Of a stretch of 17,723 nt of DNA, positions 1-8,310 are shown in pieces. The stretch lies in contig CANTFK010000614.1 in the NCBI GenBank assembly GCA_947646735.1, positions 1 to 17,723 on the forward strand, given 5' to 3'. A model generated the notes under the pieces. The model worked only from the letters and a program-made list of their open reading frames with translations, did not search any database and was not told the origin of the DNA. How positions within the stretch are numbered: the stretch's first letter is position 1; each line of letters starts with the position of its first letter. Source of the DNA: Peronospora farinosa. Its lineage: Eukaryota; Oomycota; Peronosporomycetes; Peronosporales; Peronosporaceae. The translations under genes and the position numbers were made by a program.

Positions 1-340
1 GCCCGCCACTATCATCACCACACATCACAAAAAACGCTTTTACAGTATTATAGACACCAATGACGTACAAAGCCTAATACGCACACACCGTCCTACACGG
101 ACCCCCACACAGGCCACACACAATCCGGCAGTACGCACCGACACCTGCCTCCGACTCATATCACCGTACAACTTGACATCTTTCTTGCGTCATCCATCGC
201 CTTCACCACGCGCTTCAGCCTGCTGCTGCCTCCCGAATACTACGGCTATCTGCCAATCATCTATGAGCTTAATGATGAGGCAACACACAACCAAAGTAGT
301 CGGCAAGGTGTCGAGCAAATGTTGAGCTGCTTGGTGGGTT

Positions 341-372
341 GACCGACAACGGACAAACACCCGTGATGGTGT
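341..372. other. Spacer indel/substitution hotspot beside a 5-bp inverted repeat
   Basis: In this copy the common form GACAACGGACAAACACCC starts at 345; 23 of 32 units have it. Five other forms occur at the same place in other units: a 555-bp-unit form with GACGAACGGACCAACACCC (units at 2771, 6650, 12745, 14962), the same with AACAACC at its end (16071), a form with GACGAAGGACCAACAACC (11637, 16626), GACGACGGACC (13300) and GACAACGGACC (14408). Directly adjacent, ACACC at 357-361 and GGTGT at 368-372 can pair across a 6-base loop. The one-base length change disrupts every long open frame crossing it, which argues that the spacer does not encode protein. Confidence 0.85.
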
Positions 373-462
373 CTGGGCCTTTTGGACAGTATGAGCCCAG
401 CAAACAGCAGCATATACGACAGCGTGTGAGCAGGCGTGGCAGGATTTTGTTGTGGTGGCAGC

Positions 463-468
463 AAAGAA
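463..468 (-). terminator. Weak, non-canonical pol III termination tract TTCTTT
   Basis: On the gene strand TTCTTT begins three bases after the discriminator base of the tRNA at 471-552. Interrupted T runs of this kind can act as inefficient pol III terminators, especially in animals; yeast usually needs longer uninterrupted runs. It is the only T-rich stretch close to the 3' end, and it is present in every unit at the same place. Its function is inferred from position alone. Confidence 0.4.
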
Positions 469-481
469 TTTGTCAGCTGTG

Positions 482-492
482 GGATTTGAACC
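482..492 (-). promoter_or_regulatory. Internal B box of tRNA-Leu (representative copy)
   Basis: On the gene strand this reads GGTTCAAATCC, a full match to the B-box consensus GGTTCRANTCC, the main TFIIIC contact in polymerase III tRNA genes. It forms one T-stem strand and the T loop. It is invariant in all 32 copies. Confidence 0.9.
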
Positions 493-534
493 CACGCGTT
501 CGAAAACATTACGACCTGAACGTAACCTCTTAGA

Positions 535-545
535 CCACTCGGGCA
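535..545 (-). promoter_or_regulatory. Internal A box of tRNA-Leu (representative copy)
   Basis: On the gene strand this reads TGCCCGAGTGG, covering tRNA positions 8-19. It matches the RNA polymerase III A-box pattern TRGCNNAGYNGG except that position 10 is C where G is usual. TFIIIC would bind here together with the B box. The sequence is the same in all complete copies; in the last copy (17650-17723) it loses its first base at the window edge. Confidence 0.85.
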
Positions 546-582
546 AACTGACAGGCCCGCCACTATCATCACCACACATCAC

Positions 583-588
583 AAAAAA
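583..588 (-). terminator. T6 run on the gene strand, 31-36 nt upstream of the tRNA (candidate fail-safe terminator)
   Basis: This is the only uninterrupted run of four or more T on the gene strand in the unit. It lies upstream of the tRNA at 471-552 and about 437 nt downstream of the tRNA at 1025-1106. A transcript that escaped the weak tract next to its own tRNA would stop here, just before the following gene. The same position could also act as a T-rich upstream element for initiation. It recurs at the same place in every unit. Confidence 0.45.
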
Positions 589-599
589 CGCTTTTACAG

Positions 600-606
600 T
601 ATTATA
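600..606 (-). promoter_or_regulatory. TATA-like element about 50 bp upstream of the tRNA
   Basis: The gene strand reads TATAATA at -48 to -54 from the first tRNA base of the copy at 471-552. Some tRNA genes, notably in plants and yeasts, have AT-rich or TATA-like upstream elements that help TFIIIB, usually nearer -30. The spacing here is longer than usual, so the assignment is weak. It is invariant in all units. Confidence 0.3.
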
Positions 607-610
607 GACA

Positions 611-622
611 CCAATGACGTAC
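611..622. promoter_or_regulatory. CCAAT / TGACGT block upstream of the tRNA
   Basis: On the + strand this reads CCAATGACGTAC, joining a CCAAT sequence to a TGACGT half-site of the CRE/ATF type (TACGTCA on the gene strand). It lies 59-70 bp upstream of the tRNA at 471-552 and is invariant between units. Some pol III genes with external promoters use ATF-type sites. A short match such as this can be chance, and no binding is shown. Confidence 0.2.
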
Positions 623-1024
623 AAAGCCTAATACGCATACACCGTCCTACACGGACCCCCACACAGGCCACACACAATCGGGCAGTACGCACCGACACCT
701 GCCTCCGACTCATATCACCGTACAACTTGACATCTTTCTTGCGTCATCCATCGCCTTCACCACGCGCTTCAGCCTGCTGCTGCCTCCCGAATACTACGGC
801 TATCTGCCAATCATCTATGAGCTTAATGATGAGGCAACACACAACCAAAGTAGTCGGCAAGGTGTCGAGCAAATGTTGAGCTGCTTGGTGGGTTGACCGA
901 CAACGGACAAACACCCGTGATGGTGTCTGGGCCTTTTGGACAGTATGAGCCCAGCAAACAGCAGCATATACGACAGCGTGTGAGCAGGCGTGGCAGGATT
1001 TTGTTGTGGTGGCAGCAAAGAATT

Positions 1025-1106
1025 TGTCAGCTGTGGGATTTGAACCCACGCGTTCGAAAACATTACGACCTGAACGTAACCTCTTAGACCACTCGGGCAA
1101 ACTGAC
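1025..1106 (-). tRNA. tRNA-Leu (CAG), A24 class
   Basis: Anticodon at 1070-1072. Apart from shared features of the 471-552 copy, this one has A24 (C11-A24 mismatch in the D stem) and G at -5. Its unit (from 555) matches the unit from 1663 at all variable sites. Confidence 0.95.
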
Positions 1107-1578
1107 AGGCCCGCCACTATCATCACCACACATCACAAAAAACGCTTTTACAGTATTATAGACACCAATGACGTACAAAGCCTAATACGCACACACCGTC
1201 CTACACGGACCCCCACACAGGCCACACACAATCGGGCAGTACGCACCGACACCTGCCTCCGACTCATATCACCGTACAACTTGACATCTTTCTTGCGTCA
1301 TCCATCGCCTTCACCACGCGCTTCAGCCTGCTGCTGCCTCCCGAATACTACGGCTATCTGCCAATCATCTATGAGCTTAATGATGAGGCAACACACAACC
1401 AAAGTAGTCGGCAAGGTGTCGAGCAAATGTTGAGCTGCTTGGTGGGTTGACCGACAACGGACAAACACCCGTGATGGTGTCTGGGCCTTTTGGACAGTAT
1501 GAGCCCAGCAAACAGCAGCATATACGACAGCGTGTGAGCAGGCGTGGCAGGATTTTGTTGTGGTGGCAGCAAAGAATT

Positions 1579-1660
1579 TGTCAGCTGTGGGATTTGAACC
1601 CACGCGTTCGAAAACATTACGACCTGAACGTAACCTCTTAGACCACTCGGGCAAACTGAC
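1579..1660 (-). tRNA. tRNA-Leu (CAG), A24 class
   Basis: Anticodon at 1624-1626. A24, D stem mismatched; G at -5. The unit has the gcacac and atcggg forms in the distal spacer. Confidence 0.95.
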
Positions 1661-2132
1661 AGGCCCGCCACTATCATCACCACACATCACAAAAAACGCT
1701 TTTACAGTATTATAGACACCAATGACGTACAAAGCCTAATACGCATACACCGTCCTACACGGACCCCCACACAGGCCACACACAATCGGGCAGTACGCAC
1801 CGACACCTGCCTCCGACTCATATCACCGTACAACTTGACATCTTTCTTGCGTCATCCATCGCCTTCACCACGCGCTTCAGCCTGCTGCTGCCTCCCGAAT
1901 ACTACGGCTATCTGCCAATCATCTATGAGCTTAATGATGAGGCAACACACAACCAAAGTAGTCGGCAAGGTGTCGAGCAAATGTTGAGCTGCTTGGTGGG
2001 TTGACCGACAACGGACAAACACCCGTGATGGTGTCTGGGCCTTTTGGACAGTATGAGCCCAGCAAACAGCAGCATATACGACAGCGTGTGAGCAGGCGTG
2101 GCAGGATTTTGTTGTGGTGGCAGCAAAGAATT

Positions 2133-2214
2133 TGTCAGCTGTGGGATTTGAACCCACGCGTTCGAAAACATTACGACCTGAACGTAACCTCTTAGACCAC
2201 TCGGGCAAACTGAC
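2133..2214 (-). tRNA. tRNA-Leu (CAG), A24 class
   Basis: Anticodon at 2178-2180. A24, D stem mismatched. This is the last of a run of four A24 copies at the left edge. The -5 base is G. Confidence 0.95.
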
Positions 2215-2686
2215 AGGCCCGCCACTATCATCACCACACATCACAAAAAACGCTTTTACAGTATTATAGACACCAATGACGTACAAAGCCTAATACGCAC
2301 ACACCGTCCTACACGGACCCCCACACAGGCCACACACAATCCGGCAGTACGCACCGACACCTGCCTCCGACTCATATCACCGTACAACTTGACATCTTTC
2401 TTGCGTCATCCATCGCCTTCACCACGCGCTTCAGCCTGCTGCTGCCTCCCGAATACTACGGCTATCTGCCAATCATCTATGAGCTTAATGATGAGGCAAC
2501 ACACAACCAAAGTAGTCGGCAAGGTGTCGAGCAAATGTTGAGCTGCTTGGTGGGTTGACCGACAACGGACAAACACCCGTGATGGTGTCTGGGCCTTTTG
2601 GACAGTATGAGCCCAGCAAACAGCAGCATATACGACAGCGTGTGAGCAGGCGTGGCAGGATTTTGTTGTGGTGGCAGCAAAGAATT

Positions 2687-2768
2687 TGTCAGCTGTGGGA
2701 TTTGAACCCACGCGTTCGAAAACATTACGACCTGAACGTAACCCCTTAGACCACTCGGGCAAACTGAC
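2687..2768 (-). tRNA. tRNA-Leu (CAG), G24 class
   Basis: Anticodon at 2732-2734. First copy with G24, which makes the D stem CCC/GGG fully paired. The -5 base changes to A here, and A at -5 continues through the next ten copies. Confidence 0.95.
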
Positions 2769-3241
2769 AGGCTCGCCACTATCATCACCACACATCACAA
2801 AAAACGCTTTTACAGTATTATAGACACCAATGACGTACAAAGCCTAATACGCATACACCGTCCTACACGGACCCCCACACAGGCCACACACAATCGGGCA
2901 GTACGCACCGACACCTGCCTCCGACTCATATCACCGTACAACTTGACATCTTTCTTGCGTCATCCATCGCCTTCACCACGCGCTTCAGCCTGCTGCTGCC
3001 TCCCGAATACTACGGCTATCTGCCAATCATCTATGAGCTTAATGATGAGGCAACACACAACCAAAGTAGTCGGCAAGGTGTCGAGCAAATGTTGAGCTGC
3101 TTGGTGGGTTGACCGACGAACGGACCAACACCCGTGATGGTGTCTGGGCCTTTTGGACAGTATGAGCCCAGCAAACAGCAGCATATACGACAGCGTGTGA
3201 GCAGGCGTGGCAGGATTTTGTTGTGGTGGCAGCAAAGAATT

Positions 3242-3323
3242 TGTCAGCTGTGGGATTTGAACCCACGCGTTCGAAAACATTACGACCTGAACGTAACCCC
3301 TTAGACCACTCGGGCAAACTGAC
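3242..3323 (-). tRNA. tRNA-Leu (CAG), G24 class, in a 555-bp unit
   Basis: Anticodon at 3287-3289. G24, fully paired D stem; A at -5. The spacer on its 3' side carries the one-base-longer hotspot form at about 3111-3134. Confidence 0.95.
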
Positions 3324-3795
3324 AGGCTCGCCACTATCATCACCACACATCACAAAAAACGCTTTTACAGTATTATAGACACCAATGACGTACAAAGCCT
3401 AATACGCACACACCGTCCTACACGGACCCCCACACAGGCCACACACAATCGGGCAGTACGCACCGACACCTGCCTCCGACTCATATCACCGTACAACTTG
3501 ACATCTTTCTTGCGTCATCCATCGCCTTCACCACGCGCTTCAGCCTGCTGCTGCCTCCCGAATACTACGGCTATCTGCCAATCATCTATGAGCTTAATGA
3601 TGAGGCAACACACAACCAAAGTAGTCGGCAAGGTGTCGAGCAAATGTTGAGCTGCTTGGTGGGTTGACCGACAACGGACAAACACCCGTGATGGTGTCTG
3701 GGCCTTTTGGACAGTATGAGCCCAGCAAACAGCAGCATATACGACAGCGTGTGAGCAGGCGTGGCAGGATTTTGTTGTGGTGGCAGCAAAGAATT

Positions 3796-3877
3796 TGTCA
3801 GCTGTGGGATTTGAACCCACGCGTTCGAAAACATTACGACCTGAACGTAACCCCTTAGACCACTCGGGCAAACTGAC
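3796..3877 (-). tRNA. tRNA-Leu (CAG), G24 class
   Basis: Anticodon at 3841-3843. G24 with paired D stem; A at -5; common hotspot form. Confidence 0.95.
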
Positions 3878-4349
3878 AGGCTCGCCACTATCATCACCAC
3901 ACATCACAAAAAACGCTTTTACAGTATTATAGACACCAATGACGTACAAAGCCTAATACGCATACACCGTCCTACACGGACCCCCACACAGGCCACACAC
4001 AATCCGGCAGTACGCACCGACACCTGCCTCCGACTCATATCACCGTACAACTTGACATCTTTCTTGCGTCATCCATCGCCTTCACCACGCGCTTCAGCCT
4101 GCTGCTGCCTCCCGAATACTACGGCTATCTGCCAATCATCTATGAGCTTAATGATGAGGCAACACACAACCAAAGTAGTCGGCAAGGTGTCGAGCAAATG
4201 TTGAGCTGCTTGGTGGGTTGACCGACAACGGACAAACACCCGTGATGGTGTCTGGGCCTTTTGGACAGTATGAGCCCAGCAAACAGCAGCATATACGACA
4301 GCGTGTGAGCAGGCGTGGCAGGATTTTGTTGTGGTGGCAGCAAAGAATT

Positions 4350-4431
4350 TGTCAGCTGTGGGATTTGAACCCACGCGTTCGAAAACATTACGACCTGAAC
4401 GTAACCCCTTAGACCACTCGGGCAAACTGAC
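4350..4431 (-). tRNA. tRNA-Leu (CAG), G24 class
   Basis: Anticodon at 4395-4397. G24; A at -5. The unit combines gcatac with atccgg in the distal spacer, a combination otherwise seen only from 11083 rightward. Confidence 0.95.
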
Positions 4432-4903
4432 AGGCTCGCCACTATCATCACCACACATCACAAAAAACGCTTTTACAGTATTATAGACACCAATGACGTA
4501 CAAAGCCTAATACGCATACACCGTCCTACACGGACCCCCACACAGGCCACACACAATCGGGCAGTACGCACCGACACCTGCCTCCGACTCATATCACCGT
4601 ACAACTTGACATCTTTCTTGCGTCATCCATCGCCTTCACCACGCGCTTCAGCCTGCTGCTGCCTCCCGAATACTACGGCTATCTGCCAATCATCTATGAG
4701 CTTAATGATGAGGCAACACACAACCAAAGTAGTCGGCAAGGTGTCGAGCAAATGTTGAGCTGCTTGGTGGGTTGACCGACAACGGACAAACACCCGTGAT
4801 GGTGTCTGGGCCTTTTGGACAGTATGAGCCCAGCAAACAGCAGCATATACGACAGCGTGTGAGCAGGCGTGGCAGGATTTTGTTGTGGTGGCAGCAAAGA
4901 ATT

Positions 4904-4985
4904 TGTCAGCTGTGGGATTTGAACCCACGCGTTCGAAAACATTACGACCTGAACGTAACCCCTTAGACCACTCGGGCAAACTGAC
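4904..4985 (-). tRNA. tRNA-Leu (CAG), G24 class
   Basis: Anticodon at 4949-4951. G24; A at -5. Its unit is the same at all variable sites as those starting at 6096 and 8867. Confidence 0.95.
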
Positions 4986-5457
4986 AGGCTCGCCACTATC
5001 ATCACCACACATCACAAAAAACGCTTTTACAGTATTATAGACACCAATGACGTACAAAGCCTAATACGCACACACCGTCCTACACGGACCCCCACACAGG
5101 CCACACACAATCCGGCAGTACGCACCGACACCTGCCTCCGACTCATATCACCGTACAACTTGACATCTTTCTTGCGTCATCCATCGCCTTCACCACGCGC
5201 TTCAGCCTGCTGCTGCCTCCCGAATACTACGGCTATCTGCCAATCATCTATGAGCTTAATGATGAGGCAACACACAACCAAAGTAGTCGGCAAGGTGTCG
5301 AGCAAATGTTGAGCTGCTTGGTGGGTTGACCGACAACGGACAAACACCCGTGATGGTGTCTGGGCCTTTTGGACAGTATGAGCCCAGCAAACAGCAGCAT
5401 ATACGACAGCGTGTGAGCAGGCGTGGCAGGATTTTGTTGTGGTGGCAGCAAAGAATT

Positions 5458-5539
5458 TGTCAGCTGTGGGATTTGAACCCACGCGTTCGAAAACATTACG
5501 ACCTGAACGTAACCTCTTAGACCACTCGGGCAAACTGAC
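5458..5539 (-). tRNA. tRNA-Leu (CAG), A24 class
   Basis: Anticodon at 5503-5505. A24 with D-stem mismatch, but A at -5. Only this copy and the next combine A24 with A at -5, which shows that the two sites 29 bp apart are not locked together. Confidence 0.95.
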
Positions 5540-6011
5540 AGGCTCGCCACTATCATCACCACACATCACAAAAAACGCTTTTACAGTATTATAGACACCA
5601 ATGACGTACAAAGCCTAATACGCACACACCGTCCTACACGGACCCCCACACAGGCCACACACAATCGGGCAGTACGCACCGACACCTGCCTCCGACTCAT
5701 ATCACCGTACAACTTGACATCTTTCTTGCGTCATCCATCGCCTTCACCACGCGCTTCAGCCTGCTGCTGCCTCCCGAATACTACGGCTATCTGCCAATCA
5801 TCTATGAGCTTAATGATGAGGCAACACACAACCAAAGTAGTCGGCAAGGTGTCGAGCAAATGTTGAGCTGCTTGGTGGGTTGACCGACAACGGACAAACA
5901 CCCGTGATGGTGTCTGGGCCTTTTGGACAGTATGAGCCCAGCAAACAGCAGCATATACGACAGCGTGTGAGCAGGCGTGGCAGGATTTTGTTGTGGTGGC
6001 AGCAAAGAATT

Positions 6012-6093
6012 TGTCAGCTGTGGGATTTGAACCCACGCGTTCGAAAACATTACGACCTGAACGTAACCTCTTAGACCACTCGGGCAAACTGAC
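6012..6093 (-). tRNA. tRNA-Leu (CAG), A24 class
   Basis: Anticodon at 6057-6059. A24 with D-stem mismatch and A at -5, as in the preceding copy. Confidence 0.95.
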
Positions 6094-6565
6094 AGGCTCG
6101 CCACTATCATCACCACACATCACAAAAAACGCTTTTACAGTATTATAGACACCAATGACGTACAAAGCCTAATACGCATACACCGTCCTACACGGACCCC
6201 CACACAGGCCACACACAATCGGGCAGTACGCACCGACACCTGCCTCCGACTCATATCACCGTACAACTTGACATCTTTCTTGCGTCATCCATCGCCTTCA
6301 CCACGCGCTTCAGCCTGCTGCTGCCTCCCGAATACTACGGCTATCTGCCAATCATCTATGAGCTTAATGATGAGGCAACACACAACCAAAGTAGTCGGCA
6401 AGGTGTCGAGCAAATGTTGAGCTGCTTGGTGGGTTGACCGACAACGGACAAACACCCGTGATGGTGTCTGGGCCTTTTGGACAGTATGAGCCCAGCAAAC
6501 AGCAGCATATACGACAGCGTGTGAGCAGGCGTGGCAGGATTTTGTTGTGGTGGCAGCAAAGAATT

Positions 6566-6647
6566 TGTCAGCTGTGGGATTTGAACCCACGCGTTCGAAA
6601 ACATTACGACCTGAACGTAACCCCTTAGACCACTCGGGCAAACTGAC
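6566..6647 (-). tRNA. tRNA-Leu (CAG), G24 class
   Basis: Anticodon at 6611-6613. G24; A at -5. Last copy before the cagcag spacer form first appears. Confidence 0.95.
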
Positions 6648-7120
6648 AGGCTCGCCACTATCATCACCACACATCACAAAAAACGCTTTTACAGTATTAT
6701 AGACACCAATGACGTACAAAGCCTAATACGCACACACCGTCCTACACGGACCCCCACACAGGCCACACACAATCCGGCAGTACGCACCGACACCTGCCTC
6801 CGACTCATATCACCGTACAACTTGACATCTTTCTTGCGTCATCCATCGCCTTCACCACGCGCTTCAGCCTGCTGCTGCCTCCCGAATACTACGGCTATCT
6901 GCCAATCATCTATGAGCTTAATGATGAGGCAACACACAACCAAAGTAGTCGGCAAGGTGTCGAGCAAATGTTGAGCTGCTTGGTGGGTTGACCGACGAAC
7001 GGACCAACACCCGTGATGGTGTCTGGGCCTTTTGGACAGTATGAGCCCAGCAAACAGCAGCAGATACGACAGCGTGTGAGCAGGCGTGGCAGGATTTTGT
7101 TGTGGTGGCAGCAAAGAATT

Positions 7121-7202
7121 TGTCAGCTGTGGGATTTGAACCCACGCGTTCGAAAACATTACGACCTGAACGTAACCCCTTAGACCACTCGGGCAAACTG
7201 AC
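7121..7202 (-). tRNA. tRNA-Leu (CAG), G24 class, in a 555-bp unit
   Basis: Anticodon at 7166-7168. G24; A at -5. Its 3' flank carries the first cagcag variant (cagcat in all units to the left), and the longer hotspot form lies at about 6990-7013. Confidence 0.95.
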
Positions 7203-7674
7203 AGGCTCGCCACTATCATCACCACACATCACAAAAAACGCTTTTACAGTATTATAGACACCAATGACGTACAAAGCCTAATACGCATACACCGTCCTAC
7301 ACGGACCCCCACACAGGCCACACACAATCGGGCAGTACGCACCGACACCTGCCTCCGACTCATATCACCGTACAACTTGACATCTTTCTTGCGTCATCCA
7401 TCGCCTTCACCACGCGCTTCAGCCTGCTGCTGCCTCCCGAATACTACGGCTATCTGCCAATCATCTATGAGCTTAATGATGAGGCAACACACAACCAAAG
7501 TAGTCGGCAAGGTGTCGAGCAAATGTTGAGCTGCTTGGTGGGTTGACCGACAACGGACAAACACCCGTGATGGTGTCTGGGCCTTTTGGACAGTATGAGC
7601 CCAGCAAACAGCAGCAGATACGACAGCGTGTGAGCAGGCGTGGCAGGATTTTGTTGTGGTGGCAGCAAAGAATT

Positions 7675-7756
7675 TGTCAGCTGTGGGATTTGAACCCACG
7701 CGTTCGAAAACATTACGACCTGAACGTAACCCCTTAGACCACTCGGGCAAACTGAC
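7675..7756 (-). tRNA. tRNA-Leu (CAG), G24 class
   Basis: Anticodon at 7720-7722. G24; A at -5; cagcag form in the 3' flank. Confidence 0.95.
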
Positions 7757-8228
7757 AGGCTCGCCACTATCATCACCACACATCACAAAAAACGCTTTTA
7801 CAGTATTATAGACACCAATGACGTACAAAGCCTAATACGCACACACCGTCCTACACGGACCCCCACACAGGCCACACACAATCGGGCAGTACGCACCGAC
7901 ACCTGCCTCCGACTCATATCACCGTACAACTTGACATCTTTCTTGCGTCATCCATCGCCTTCACCACGCGCTTCAGCCTGCTGCTGCCTCCCGAATACTA
8001 CGGCTATCTGCCAATCATCTATGAGCTTAATGATGAGGCAACACACAACCAAAGTAGTCGGCAAGGTGTCGAGCAAATGTTGAGCTGCTTGGTGGGTTGA
8101 CCGACAACGGACAAACACCCGTGATGGTGTCTGGGCCTTTTGGACAGTATGAGCCCAGCAAACAGCAGCAGATACGACAGCGTGTGAGCAGGCGTGGCAG
8201 GATTTTGTTGTGGTGGCAGCAAAGAATT

Positions 8229-8310
8229 TGTCAGCTGTGGGATTTGAACCCACGCGTTCGAAAACATTACGACCTGAACGTAACCCCTTAGACCACTCGG
8301 GCAAACTGAC
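8229..8310 (-). tRNA. tRNA-Leu (CAG), G24 class
   Basis: Anticodon at 8274-8276. G24; A at -5; cagcag form in the 3' flank. End of the long run with A at -5. Confidence 0.95.

Larger units (their letters stand above)
471..552 (-). tRNA. tRNA-Leu (anticodon CAG), A24 class, reference copy
   Basis: This is a nuclear-type leucine tRNA that delivers leucine to CUG codons in cytosolic translation. The gene strand folds as follows: acceptor GTCAGTT with AGCTGAC (7 bp, one T-G wobble) and discriminator A; T8 G9; D stem CCC with GAG; D loop containing GG; G26; anticodon stem TTACG with CGTAA around loop TTCAGGT (anticodon at 516-518); a variable arm GTT-TTCG-AAC; and T stem GTGGG with CCCAC around TTCAAAT. 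T8-A14 and G15-C48 tertiary partners are present. No CCA and no intron are encoded, and A and B boxes are present. In this copy position 24 is A, so C11 faces A24 and the D stem has a mismatch. The 10-25 pair is C-G rather than the usual G-C. The base at -5 is G. Confidence 0.95.
553..1024. other. Representative non-coding spacer between tRNA copies (472 bp)
   Basis: This interval stands for all the spacers, which are about 98% identical or better to it. I see no second RNA gene: there is no other B-box sequence, no 5S rRNA, U6 or spliced-leader signature. Open frames here run through the neighbouring tRNA and are not credible genes. In gene-strand order, starting just upstream of the tRNA at 471-552, it holds a T6 run (583-588), a TATA-like sequence (600-606), a CCAAT/TGACGT block (611-622), and a strongly GT-rich stretch (CA-rich on the + strand, about 634-680). 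A mixed-composition middle follows, then the indel hotspot next to a short inverted repeat (about 895-926), and finally the 3' flank of the next tRNA. Each of the other 30 complete spacers has the same layout. Confidence 0.9.

Noticed and set aside
341..363. Variants as simple long-read sequencing errors
   Set aside because: The same alternative states recur in many non-adjacent units, and the A6 and T4 homopolymers, where such errors concentrate, do not vary. A few single-copy variants (for example 16784) could still be errors.
339..533. Plus-strand open frame of 64 codons in each 554-bp unit
   Set aside because: It starts at TTG, lies antisense across the tRNA, ends inside it, and is lost in all 555-bp units. 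No protein family is recognisable.
471..552. Bacterial or organellar tRNA-Leu
   Set aside because: No CCA is encoded, the A and B boxes suit pol III, and the anticodon and T arms match eukaryotic cytosolic tRNA-Leu(CAG). The TATAATA upstream resembles a bacterial -10 site but lies about 50 bp away with no convincing -35 partner.
190..624. Minus-strand open frame of 144 codons, repeated in most units, with a second overlapping frame of 104 codons
   Set aside because: Both run through the tRNA gene and start at TTG or GTG, not ATG. In the five 555-bp units the frame is broken by the one-base difference and joins to the other frame. This is the pattern of spurious proteins read from tRNA genes.
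553..1024. Second RNA gene in the spacer (5S rRNA, spliced leader, U6 snRNA)
   Set aside because: I looked for their characteristic blocks. Short resemblances such as CTACGGCTAT on the + strand or CCGTAG on the minus strand do not extend beyond a few bases.
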